Source: Zelopaecilomyces penicillatus
Lineage: Eukaryota; Ascomycota; Sordariomycetes; Hypocreales; Pseudodiploosporaceae
Length of the DNA: 64,000 nucleotides
Assembly (NCBI GenBank): GCA_005765155.1
Contig: VCCP01000004.1
Coordinates: 4,154,001 to 4,218,000, forward strand
Direction: 5' to 3'
Below the pieces are notes generated by a model that saw only the letters and a program-made list of their open reading frames with translations, was not told the origin of the DNA and made no database searches. The position numbers and the translations under genes are program-made. Below, piece after piece: positions 22,847-35,200 of the stretch. Positions within the stretch are counted from its first letter, which is position 1. The number at the start of each line of letters is the position of its first letter.

Positions 22847-25800
22847 ATGGATCAGCCGCCGCATCGCGACCCCGACGGGCTTGCGCCGACGATGCCCGCC
22901 GCCGTCTCCTCGCCCCCAGCCAAGCGTCGTCGCACAACGTCAATTCAAAGTGATTGTTGTCGTACATGCCGCTTGCGCAAGGTGAGACCTGTCTTGATGC
23001 CTCTCTGTCTGCTGCATCGTTCTCTTCAGTTCTCAAGCTCAAGGCCAAACTTGGTCCTCGCGTGTGTGTCTTATGGTTCATCAACTGACATGAGCATTTC
23101 TTTCTGCCCAACAGGTCAAATGCACCGGGAATCCAGGGAATGGGCCATGTAGCAATTGCTCAAGGCTTGACTTGAAGTGCAGCTTTGTCGTCGCACCAGA
23201 GGCCCCCAATTCTTCAGGTAAGTAGAGAAGATGATAGTATCTGACACCCTTTTGAGTCCTCGCGACAGGAGTTGACTTCTGGAACAGACCGGATTTCCAG
23301 AACCACGCCTTCCCATAGTCATACTGAAGCTGGTACGCTCAGGAAACGAGCACAGAGGGCATGCAGCCAGTGCCATGCTCACAAGACCAAGTGTTCGGGT
23401 GATTTACCGCAATGTAAGAGGTGTGAGGCCGGTGGCCTAGTGTGCGAGTACACTCCAACGAGGAGAAGGTTCAACAACGTCCGCTTCCATGGTTCCAACG
23501 GAATGGAGGAGGTGCACTCTACTACCGCGTCGCCCACGGCAAATCCCAAGACCGAGGAGACGAATACTGTCAGCCCTGCCAGCAGTTGCAGCACCGGCAC
23601 AACACCAATGCTCATTGAAACAGGCTCCATCAATCCAGAGTAAGTTATTTCTACAGATATCATGTAACCAAGCAGCCCACTCACCATGGTTCTTGTAGTG
23701 AAATCCTGATTCGAAGGGACGTCTTGTTAAAGCACATGGACGCCTATCTCGAGCACCTCTACTGGCTCCCTTGCATGGGTTTTTTGCACCCTGAGAATAC
23801 TTATCAGCAGATTCATGTGAGTTTTCTATCATGCAAAACGGTAACGGCCCAGATCGTACTAACCTTATCGCCCAGGACAACACCTTTCCTCCCGCTCAGG
23901 CAGCGGCGCTCTGTGCAGTAGCCTCCCTTTTTGTGAACCCTGGAGAGGCTGGACACGAATTTGGAAAAAGGTGCAGTGAGCAGGTCGAGATGCACATTTA
24001 TCGTAACATTTACAAGTTCTCCGAGGATGCTCTCATGCTGTTCGCCTTCAACATCCTATTTAACCTTCTTGATGGCTCATTCGCCAAAGTATGGCAATGT
24101 TTTGGAGTGGCATCTCGGCTCATGATAGGGCTTCAAGTAAACTGGGAAATTGCCCCCCGGGATACGACCTTTACTCAGCAGGAAAGCCTCCGCCGCACTG
24201 CCTGGCAAATTTTCAGCTTGGACCGGATGCTTGCTGGTGGTTATGAGGAGTATATTGCCTGTCGGGCAGAGAACATGAAGATTCGCCTTCCGTGCAACGA
24301 GGCTGCCTTCCGGGACAACCAGCCTGTTGTGGCTGAGAGACTTCATGACAAGTCTGGAAGATGCTCTCCTGCCATGGGCTTGCACGGAATCCAAATTCGT
24401 CTCATCGACTTGAGACACCGGATACAAGTGTAAGTGTTTGATATGTTTCTAAACCGTATTGGATGATGAATGGGCATACACATGCAGAACATAGCTTCTG
24501 ACTAACGTTTGAGCAGTACAACTAAGAAGTTGTCCGTTCCAACTGGTGCGAATCTATCACACTTGGAGCCTTCCAAGGTTATGACAGACATAAATACACT
24601 ACAGAATGAGCTCACCCGGTTACACATTTCTATACCCGACGACTTGAGACTTAGCGATCACACTATTTCGCGATACCTAGCGACCCAACAGCGAGCAGGC
24701 TATGTTTTCTTTCACACGCACATGGCTGTATGCCACATCGATTTATATCGCTTCGCTTTACCAGGCGCCCGGGATCCGGCTTCTATCGAGATCCTCCGAA
24801 AACTCCCGCGGGAATTTCTTGCCAAGTCTCAGAAGCAAGCCGTTGCTCATTCCATTTGTCTCGCTCGCTTTTGTGATGCTGTGAAGAAGGAAATGGACAA
24901 GCAGCCGAGCAGAGACAATCTTGGGGTAGTTGGAGACTACACTATTGCTGATATGGCAACACAAAGCATTCGAGTATTGCTCATAGCTGTGCAGTTTAAC
25001 CTTTACCAGAATTTGGTGGAGCACACTACGGCACCATTATGGGGAAATGGACCCATCACTGAAGCACAGATCCGTGCGCTCATCGATTCGCTTATCGAGA
25101 TCACGGAGGCTTGGAGCCATGTCTGCAGCATCACCAAACAAGCGGTATGTCCCCCCCCCCCCATGTACAATTTTTCTTGTTTGTGTAGAGTACTGATGGG
25201 TGTTTTTTTTTTAGCATGATTGCAACAAAGCCATGGTAGAAGAGTTTGACAGAACTAGGCAATTCTCTGACCAAAAGGGCCCAACCGCGGCACTGCTCGA
25301 GCGAAAACTAGGCGAAGATTCGGGGCTGCCAGGACCCAATCTTTTACTGGAAAAAATGCTAGTGGTACATTCCGCGGAAGACCGCCGCGGCCGAACCGGC
25401 GATCCAACTCCGTCAGATTGGTGGATGGGGCCCACAACTCCTCAACAATCCTCGCCAAGTGTGGTTACACCCCAGCCTGCTCCTATGTCCCTTCAAGAGG
25501 TTGGCTTCGACATCGAACATGGGCCTCCAGGCTTACCCTTCATGCTAGCGCAAGCTCGAAGTGCGTCTATGGAAATGCCACCAATGTACGACGTTGAGAA
25601 TCCTATCATGGACTTGTCCAATAAGGCACGCTGGATGATGCCGGAACTGGACAACAGCATGCTTCCTGCCACATTTCAAATGGTACCATCAGCCAGCGAC
25701 CTACCCATAGTTCGTATGGATGGGGTTGTACCTGATCCAAGCATGTTCCAGCAGGCTCAGTCCGCAGACCCACAGCAACATTATATGCCACCGCAGCATG

Positions 25801-25889
25801 ACATGTTCGTGGAGGGTTATCCAGCTTCGCAGTTCCCAAATGGACATCCCGAGGCGGGCGTATTCATACATCATGGCGGCCTACCTTAA
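22847..25889 (+). CDS. Transcription factor with two tandem Zn2Cys6 clusters
   Basis: Seven exons (22847-22981, 23115-23217, 23288-23639, 23699-23816, 23876-24429, 24517-25144, 25215-25889) join in frame to give 854 residues. Cluster 1 is C38-x2-C41-x6-C48-x8-C57-x2-C60-x6-C67, split by intron 1 after RLRK. Cluster 2 is C105-x2-C108-x6-C115-x6-C122-x2-C125-x6-C132. Most members of this fungal family have one cluster. The central region carries the fungal middle homology region, including RRTAWQIFSLDRMLAGG at 342-358. The C-terminal 225 residues are rich in Pro, Met and Gln and may be an activation region. Exon 3 can only join in frame through the acceptor at 23287; the nearer one at 23268 leads to a stop. 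The first ATG in frame is 22847. Targets are unknown, and no biosynthetic cluster surrounds it. Confidence 0.9.
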
Positions 25890-27338
25890 GATGGTGACAA
25901 GGGCTCGCAAATTGAGTAATAGTGCGAATTGATAAGAGGCAGGTGTTTGGAGTATTATTTCTGCATTCGTAATGAACGCAGTGGTGGTGTTTCGGGGCAT
26001 TTTCTTTTATGCTTGTGACGAGATTTGCAACCATGAAGACCCCGGTGCTTTGACAAGTAATCTAAGGGGCAAGAAGCTCAAGTCACGAATATGGACAGAT
26101 CGTGCAAAAATAGGGGTGTTCACACTAGCAAATCTAAACGGCATAGAAGGGAATGTCTTTTTGATCTTCCCTTGGAGTTTTCAAATCGAGTATTGGTTGG
26201 CATTCATTGTTGGATGTCAGTGCGGCGTATCACGGTATCGTCTTTGGTATAAGGGGGGGACAAACAGCGTTTGTGTTGCTCTCCCGACAAAAAGGGTTCG
26301 GAGAATTAAGATGGGATAGGATGTAGCTAGGGGTGGAATGAATGATGGAAATATCCGGCAAGATGCTACTCATATTTATATATCTTTTAAACAAACACAC
26401 ATGCACAACGAGTGCAATAAATACTACATACACTGCGGTCTCGCCGACCAAGATAAGTATCCTGTTCTTTTTTTATAATGGGAAATCGCCAGCTCATAAT
26501 GAATCGGTGCCTAATGTTGATAATCTAATCTTAATTCACGTAGAGATTTTGACAATATTGGGATCTTTTTTCATATTAGAAGAAGAGACCAGTCTTACAG
26601 GTACATCGTTCTGCAATGGTCACAATATTGATTATCAAGGGGACAGAGTTGAACAACAAGCGTACTTGTATAATTATACACTAGAGAATATACTATGCAG
26701 CTACATCACAGTACCCATGTCCACAATCTCCTCAGTGAAACAACAGGGTGGCTATGCGTCTCTATTCCTTTCTTGAATATCACGTTGACTGGGATTCTTT
26801 ACAACTCAGCCAGACGCATCCTTATCGCCTACATTCCGCGGCTATCCCCCAAAGAAATTTGAAGAATGATAAAAGAGAGGAGAGATGAAGCGAGCCCCCC
26901 TGTCTTCATGGTTCTGTGAGTGCGTGGAAGAGGAGAAGAAGATAAAAAAAGCCACCGCTGCATGACAGGTACAGTTGCACTGCACCAAATTTTGGTTGTA
27001 AATTGTCATAAGAAGATCTCCCCGAAAAGATTATAGAAAACAACAAAAGATACGCACACACAGGGAAGAAAAATGAGGATTCCGCTCCTTTCACGCTGGT
27101 GCCAACTCGTGAACCAAGATGTGTACGAAAGCCAATAGGGAATATGGTATCGAAGGAAGAAAAAAAGGAGAAAGGAAAAATGCATCCCAAAAAGGAATAA
27201 GATATCCAAAGTTGTGTCATAAAACAGAGGATATATCCAGTTGAGAGTAGGCGCCTGGAGACCACAGTCGGGAGTTCATACATAATTTTCTCCCGTGGTG
27301 GAATCACGCGTAATCCAGGAACAAGTTTTTCCTGTTTT
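25890..27338. other. Intergenic region between converging genes
   Basis: AT-rich 3' flanks of the zinc-cluster regulator and of the membrane-protein gene on the other strand. Open frames here are AT-rich and without features. No gene recognised. Confidence 0.6.
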
Positions 27339-27983
27339 TTAATGTTCAAAGACGCTGCGGTCCTTCTCCTTTAGCCCGCCAATCTGGTTCATGTCAATGG
27401 AGTAAAACTGGCCCTTGGCCTCTTTCTCATAGGCTGGCAGCTGCTCATCTTCATGTAGAGGCTCAAGGCCAACGGCAGCGCTTTCGCCAACTCGCACAAC
27501 GACAACACGGCCACTCTTTCGGCGGCCTTGCTCGTCCTGCTCATCGGGGAAAGTGATGTGAATCTCGGGAACGTTGTCCGGAGAATGGGGCGGTGAGCTG
27601 GGGTTCTGCAACATGGGCTGGCCATCGCGACCGATGATGAAGACACTGGAGCGGCCGTTGTGAGTGGTCTCAATGGTGAGGCCGTGGTGGTTGGACGTGT
27701 GCTTGGACTCCTTGTAGGTGGGTAGCGTTGACTCGACACGCTGATGCTGCCTCATGCGGCGGGCGCGGCGGAAAAGGAAGGCAAGTGATACGAGAATGAG
27801 GGCAAAGAAGGCGACGCCGAGAACAACCAGGAGGATATTAATAATGTTGTCATTGCCTTCATTGTCGGACATGTCGTCGCTTCGGCTAACAAGCTTGGGC
27901 ATGGTGAAGCCGTTGACAAAGTCAAAAGGACGGCTGTTTCCCAGGATGGATTCGGATCGTCGTAGCGAAGCGATTGCAGGCAT
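27339..27983 (-). CDS. Single-pass membrane protein with LPxY motifs, unknown function
   Basis: A 214-residue intronless protein. One strong transmembrane segment lies at about 47-71 and is followed by the basic stretch RRARRMRQHQR, so the C-terminal tail of about 140 residues should face the cytosol. There is no cleavable signal peptide. The tail carries LPTY (87-90) and LPAY (182-185), which resemble the LPxY variant of the PY motif bound by WW domains of Rsp5/Nedd4-type ubiquitin ligases. It also has a Pro-rich PPHSP segment. I recognise no named family. A role as a ubiquitin-ligase adaptor or a regulated surface or endosomal protein is a guess based on these motifs. The start is the first ATG, just inside a GC-moderate promoter with GA repeats near 28350. 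Confidence 0.8.
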   Translation of the reverse strand: MPAIASLRRSESILGNSRPFDFVNGFTMPKLVSRSDDMSDNEGNDNIINILLVVLGVAFFALILVSLAFLFRRARRMRQHQRVESTLPTYKESKHTSNHHGLTIETTHNGRSSVFIIGRDGQPMLQNPSSPPHSPDNVPEIHITFPDEQDEQGRRKSGRVVVVRVGESAAVGLEPLHEDEQLPAYEKEAKGQFYSIDMNQIGGLKEKDRSVFEH

Positions 27984-28599
27984 GATGGGCGATTGATTTC
28001 GAGACTTCTCGAAATGGTTTATAAATGATAGGACAGCGTACTATCAAAGGCGAAGATTAGCATATTGCAGACATCAAAATAAGCTGCTGCTGCGTAGTTT
28101 GGCCCGTCCCATCTCAACCAAAACGATGTTCCCTACTCCTCCTCTTTTGCTGGTGATCCCCGACTTCCCTTGTTGGGCCCCCAAGACGCTTATTTCAAAA
28201 ATCCGCGGAAAAAATGTTGGAATGAAAATTATGACTATCCCACAACTCACATTCGCAAAAAGGTAAAGCTGATGGTCATGCAAAAGCTCGTGACAACAGC
28301 AAGTGACTGTTGGAGCAAAGTAAAGAGAGCCGTGGAGAAAGTTAGAGCGAGAGCGAGAGCGAGAGAGAGTGAGAGAGTGCGCGTAAAGGCGAAGGTTCGT
28401 TATTGGCGCCAAAGGGTAAATGATCGGACGGATGCCAGCTGAAAGAATGAAGCTGGCTATCCAAAAAGAGGCGGTCGAGCGAAAGGGTAAGGAAGATAGA
28501 GAACGACAATCAAGGTCACGGCACTCTCGTCTCGATGGTTTCTTGCCCGTCAACGGTGAGGTTGAGCAGGATTAGGTTTGGGGGGAGAGGGAAAAGCAA

Positions 28600-29230
28600 A
28601 CGGCGCTGGTGAAGAAAGCCAGGCTACGCAGCACCAAGCGCCAGCCCTCAACGCGCGGGGGGGGGCGCTGACTGGCTCTCAGTGGCTCGCTCTGGGCTCT
28701 CTTGCAGGCTCTCGCACGCTTCCCACAGGCTTTGAGCCCCTCCTCGCCCAGCAGGCGCCTTGTTTCGCATCCATTAGACCGGGGGGGGCAGAGATGAACT
28801 GGGCCAGAAACGGGCCTGCGGAAATTACCCACAGACGCCAGAGACCGGGGCACAGGCCGGCACGCCAATCGCTGGTCGCCTCCTATTGGACAGCCCCTGG
28901 CGCTTGTGAGCTCGCCGGGCACCGTTGGCCAATCACTGTCGGCCACCTCGCGCAGGGGCAGCCCCCAGCATGGCGGACGGACGCCCTGAAAAGGCCCTGA
29001 CGGGCAGTGACGGCCCTGATGGCCCTGAAAAGCCCTGAAGCTCAGGCGGCTCCAGTGGGGCTCTAGTGGTTCTCAGTGGGTTTTCGTGCCGGCAGAGCGC
29101 GTATGCCATTGGTTTAATCCTGTGCAGCTCCACATACCCCCCGGGCCACGGCCGGCCCGTGCGTCCCTTTTCCCCTGCCAAGGTCCTGGGCCTTGAGAGA
29201 AAAGGCGAAAAGGTTCGGTTTGGATTTTCT
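28600..29230. promoter_or_regulatory. GC-rich block with four CCAAT boxes
   Basis: This block is markedly richer in G and C than its flanks. It contains CCAAT boxes at 28865-28869, 28885-28889 (reverse), 28929-28933 and 29108-29112 (reverse), the core bound by the HAP/CBF complex. Short repeats of GGCCCTGA lie at about 28980-29040. It is 0.6-1.25 kb upstream of the membrane-protein gene, and could be its distal promoter or the promoter of an unannotated transcript. Confidence 0.35.
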
Positions 29231-32200
29231 AGCCAAGGTTACGCTGGCTGCTATTATTGACTGCTGAGCACTGTTATTGACTGGGGCTCGGCTGCACGCT
29301 CTTTGTGTTCTACTTTGCAGAGACTAGCAAAATTCTATTAATATTGCAGCCGTTACAAGCCTGTTCCGATCCTACAGGCCTTTTTACTACCGTAATATTA
29401 TAGAGTACCTGGTATTGCGCAATCACATCGCCTGCTTCTCATATCGAGCCGAACTTCTGGAATAGCGTCCCGATAGTCAGGGGCTGTTTGATCTCTTGGC
29501 ATGAACCAAGTGGTTCGTGATGGATGATGGGCGATGCGTTGTGATGTGGTGTGGTGATTTGCGGTACTGATGCCACAGTCTGAAGATCACAGTTCCCTAT
29601 TACTGCTAATATAATGCGCGGTTTGTGCTCAGACCAGCACAGCCCAACAGCCCAAGTCAATACGATGATGACGATGATGATGATAGCTGTACTGTACATA
29701 CATACCTACAAGACAACACACACATACAGCATAACACTGTACACGCACGCACGTCCACATGCAAAGCGCTCGCGACTCGCAGGCATCCACGTAGACACAC
29801 AATATGCACTCCGTTCTTCATCCAGTCCAGCTCAAACCGCTAAAACAAAATCCATCAGGGCATACGTTCTTGCTAATGCGTACCCCGCCCTCACGTTGCC
29901 TCAGTGTGGCTTTTCCGCATGTTTTTTTTGTCTCTCGAGTTTTTGCTATTCCCTGCTTTCTTTTCCATTTTAGGAGGCCGTTTAACTTGTCTGCGCTAGC
30001 CCTACCCTGCTGGCGGCAAGGAGGAAAAAAATACATAGAGTACGCTAGAATACTGGCTGAACACCGTTGGTCATGCCTATTTTTGTTGTGAATGCGTGGT
30101 GGTGGTATTGTGTGGTGATATTCTGTTGAATGCGCTATTTTGCATGCATTATTAGTCCATACCTTGACGCCATGGCATTTGAGTGAGCGCTTGTTGTATT
30201 TCATCATACAGTACTCATTCCATGATGGTATTGGAAGTATCAGATAAAAAAGCAATATCAACTGGCAGCAACATACAGCAATAAAACAGCAAGCGCCTGC
30301 GTCTTGGGCTTTTTTTTTTCTCCCTGCTGATAGGGTTTACCGCTGCATTCGTTCACTAGTACGTAGTAATTACGGACATAAATCAACTGTTTTTTATCAT
30401 CCAGCACCAAGGTCAACACAGTGTATCGGCCTCCAAGTTACAAAAGAAAATGTGGCCAGAACAGTAACATTGGCGAGATTACCTCACCGGAAGCTGCCGA
30501 TATTTGAGTGGAATTAACAAAGAATGCGGTCTGCCTCGTCTCCATGAGAGCCAACTAAACTTGGTAAGGTAGGCAGGCTTGGTAGGGTAGCAAACGGTTC
30601 CTGCTGATCAGCCCGCCTGATAATAGTTTGTGGTATTTGCTGCAGTAACACTGACTGCCCTCGTTGTCCCGACTGTGAGGGCATGCTTTAATATTTGATA
30701 AGTCGGACGTTGCATTCTCAACCAGCTTTCAAACGCCGTACCATGGTAGTTGAACAGGTCAATTAATCTCCTACTTGGTCATATTGACAAAGGCGGAAGA
30801 TGGATCGCACACACCCACACACTCACGTCATACACTCACACACACACACATGAGCATCCACACACCACATCACTCTCATGCACAACCATCGCCAACGGCC
30901 AGTCGGGTGATCAGGTCGGAACTTGCCAGCCTTTTGATGAACTCCTTATTATCTTAACCTCAGAAGAAACAAACTTGTTTCTGCCACGCTCGCAAAGTTG
31001 CGGCCGGAAGAAGCCATGTCTGCGGCCCAATTGTCATTAACACCACTGGGGAATAAAAAGAGCAGCCGATGTTCGCAGAGACCTCTGGATTGAACGGTGC
31101 AAGTAACAGCGGACACTTCGCGTGGACCGATCAATAACCAACGCAAAGACTATGCCAGGGCCAAAAGCCACTAGAAAAAAAAGGGCATTATATATTTAGA
31201 TCTTAATCCCGATAAAATAGATGTTAGCCTTCTGTTTTCAACTTTTGATGGGTTGTTTCCCTAGCTCCCTCTGCCGCCTCGGCTTAATTATCCCAGAATG
31301 CCATTTCGGCACATGACTCCATTGCACGCCGCACCAAAGCCACTCCCGTCAACCTACCACTAAATAGGCGCGCGCACTAGAAAAGTAATGATGTTAGGGT
31401 AGCATTATACCTCGTTCACTCAAATTGAAGCTAGCTCGAAATGGCCCGAGAATGAGACGCTGGCCTACTGCGTAGAATCATACAAACACAAAACATAACA
31501 GACGACTAGTTACCCTCCTGTAGCTGACGGGCAACGCCCGCCAGCACGAATGTCTCCGTTTTACCTCGGCTTACCCGGTAACAAACTGGCATAGTATAAG
31601 ATCATAATAGTTGATATGTGTTTAAAGCCCCAAGGATGACATATTGTAACGATGTTTACCATTTACCCATAAATGCATATAGTATAGGGTATAAGGCAGG
31701 GTAATGCCATGCCCATAGAGCCACGGAGATGCAATTGTTTTTGGTTCTAAGATGCTGGATGGTAGTAAGAAGTGAGTACTGCCGACCAGGCCTGGCAACT
31801 TCCCCCTAGACTTGGTCAGAAGTTGCCAGAGAAGAAGAAAAACATTGAATTGGAAGCAAAGCTGACGTGTAAAGATTGTCAATAATTATAGGGGACTTGA
31901 CCCGCACCTGAAGAGCGACATTCATCAGCCATCACCAGTGAGTAAAGCAACCTGTAGCATAGAAAATGACTGGTATAGAAATAAAGCATATTTACTAAGA
32001 TTTCAATGACTCTTTACAATATTTGAAGGGTGTACGGCTAATAATCACCGAGGTCATGGGATCACAAACATACAATATAGGAAACACAAGAAAGCAGGGT
32101 AGGGTAACCTTGCGCTATACGTAGTGGGTGTTACTCTTTCAAGAAGCGACTTGCATGCCCCAAGTTCAACGTGATACATCCCGAGATATTTTCTTACCTG

Positions 32201-35200
32201 TAATAGTCTGACAAGACTCCCATTCGGAAGTATGACTGGCTATTCGAAATGAAACAGAAAGGAGGCATATGAAATGAGATGATACAAGGGTAAGGAAGAA
32301 AGAAAAAAACACCGAGAAAAAGGAAAACAAGAAAGAGATTAACCGTGTGATTTACAATGCTTTCCGCGTGGATTTTCAAAATAATCGAATTGACTTATTC
32401 TTTCGCTTTGCTATTTTGTAAGAACTTCATATTGAGTCAAAACAGTTGAGGGCACAGCATTTGTAGAGTTAGTCTCATGTCTATATTGAGCTCCATACAT
32501 TTGTGAGGTAAGATCCGGTGGCTAGGGGAAGGAACAAACCTTCCATATTAGGCACTGAGAAAGTTATTGTAATAGATTCGAAGGTGATGCCTAGAAATCC
32601 TTGCCGGCGGTATGAGAGCCACCTTCGGCAATCAGTGAAGCTCGTGATCATTGACTGTTCACATGCATGCATAGTAATTGAGGGTCATAATTCTCCATTA
32701 AACGGCGCGGAGCCTGTTCTCAAGGCGCAAGGGTTTCGCAGAGTTACAACCAGCATTGGTAGCCACTCCCTCAGCGGTCACCATCCAGTTTGCTGTGATT
32801 GTCTCAGCGTACCCCCCTTTGATGTCTGTTGGTGACAACGGAGTCAGTGTCGTTACTCGTTTCGACTCCTCCAGCTACCCAAACAGTGTTTTCTGCTGGG
32901 TGAGAGATACACGCGTATCATTGACGCTAATCTGATCAAGGGAAAATTGCAGAAAAAAATAAGCACATCCAGAGTCACGCTGGTAGACAGATTCGCCGAA
33001 TACCTAGCCAGGGCGATGGCAAACATTAGAATGTTCTATTATATAGGTCAACTCTGCCCCTGGGGACCATCGAGGGAGGTACCTGTACATATAGGTGCCC
33101 ACCTGAACACGGTGCCTTGACGTTTTTATTTTATTTCCTCAACCAGAATTCTCCTCATCTGCCATTCCTTCTTTCAGGGTTTCAGCACCATTTACATTGG
33201 GCCACACTTGACCAGGTCTTCAAGTGAGACACGCACGAGGTGTTTATAGTGGAGCGCTGGGCGGGGAAATACCTAACACGCAGCAATTGGCGAGCGATTT
33301 TAAAGTGCGGGCAATGGATGGTGGATATGGCCGACTGTGGCTTTTGCCCTCCTCCTCTGAGCTGCTGAACAAAGGAGGGAAGTGGGACAAAGGGAGATTC
33401 GCATGTACAGGACAGTCCAAGCAGAGAAAAGCAAACTGGGAACGATCACACTTCGTCGCACACGGCTCCGATTCGTAGCCATGCAACCTCCTGACAATGC
33501 GTCATGGGCTTGCATTGGAAGGAATTGCGGACCAACGAGATGGGCAAGACGTGTCACCCGAGGGGCGAATGAGCGGCTGGCAGCTTCTTTTTGCCGTTCT
33601 CAAAACGTGTGACGAAGAACATTAATAGTGTGTGCTTATCGTGTACCGCACTGTTGGTTCGACTCCTTTGTGCCAGGGCTCAGACCATCCAACCTCTCAA
33701 CGACCTGCTCAACGTGCGACCTGGCGACGACGAATGCCGGCAGAGAGGTTTGCCTCAGGGGACTCTAGGCAAACTGGAGTAGTAAACAATCAGGTTTAGA
33801 GACATTCTACTGCGCCAGACTCATGGGCTGTAAACTTGACGGTGCGGTTCTTGTACTGGCTGCACTCACAGGCAAGTAAGTCCGATAGGTATGAGATGCA
33901 TGAAAGACTGCATGCACGAGTTTTAACACAAGCCGTGCGTAATGTATGCGCTCGTACACGCGTGTGTATGAGGTAGACACGGTTGATTAAGTATGTGCGA
34001 AACACACATCTCTGTCATTCGGCCGAGACTGAATCCTGCGTCTGTGTGTATGCAAATAGTTACCATAGGAGGTCAGAGGGCGACGTGGTTTTGCTTTGGA
34101 GTTGATACAGGCTAGGAGGAAGAGACGGCAGTTGTGTGCAGTGTACGGATAGTGTGTCTCTGTGATACCACCCACGGACAACCAAGCTACTATTAATCAT
34201 GGCCTATAGGAAGCGTACGGAGGACCCTCGGCACTAGTCTACTTAGGGCAAGGTGCTGGCGGACTTCTTGGTGGGCATTTGTGGCACTCGTTCCTACCCA
34301 CTGTTTGGTATACAACAACAACACCTACCTACCTCCAGGTATTTGGAAGGAGGGGAGGCGGCAATGTCAAGGTGGGCAGGCACGTACCGGTACTTGTATA
34401 CCTCTTGCAAAGCAAGCAGAAGGCAAACAAAGAAGGAGGGTGGTGGACCGGCATAAGAGATGAATCTAGCAGGGATGACGGGCAGGAGACACAGATACGG
34501 GAGGTCGGGAGCTCGACAACACGTCCGCCAAAGTACAGGTAGGTTACCTGTAACACTGATCATGGATTGTTGGTTGATTCCCGAGTTATCTCTGCGAAAA
34601 TGTGTCAACAAGGTGATGATGAAGAGCCGTGTTTTCAGTTCAGTTCACCTGTGAGTTCTGGGTGTTTGCCTGGGCGGCTTGATTGGGTTGCGTTGTCGTG
34701 CCGCTTTGTGTTTTGGCTGTGCCAAACAATTCGACATTACCTCGCTGGGTGCAACAAACAGCCTTGCATACCAGCAGCACAATAATAGCACACCTCTCAC
34801 CTAATCTCTCTGTACCTGTCGAGGTTTTGTATTACCTTTCCATGTAAAGGGCCGTTTGTGCCCTACAGACACAGTACCCACTTCAAAACCATAACTTGAG
34901 TAAGGAACTCCCTCCCGACTCGAGTGCCCTGGACAGGAGGGAGTCACACATGCAATACACCTACAGTGGGTATAAACTCAATGACCGTTGCCTCCTCCGA
35001 CTTTATGGGATTTAGCTTCGACCCTGCCCACACCACCCAATCCTCCCATCTCTTGGCGGCGTACGACACCGCCCATGATCTGGGGACATGACACCACCTT
35101 CTGTTGCTCCTCCGGCGCCACCGCCGCCTCTTTATCTCACACAGTCACAGAAAAATAATTATCAACTTAACGGGGTGCTTCTCGATTACTAGGCTTGCTG

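Noticed and set aside
33640..33700. GGTTCGACTCC resembling a tRNA T arm
   Set aside because: No matching D arm, anticodon arm or acceptor stem could be folded around it.
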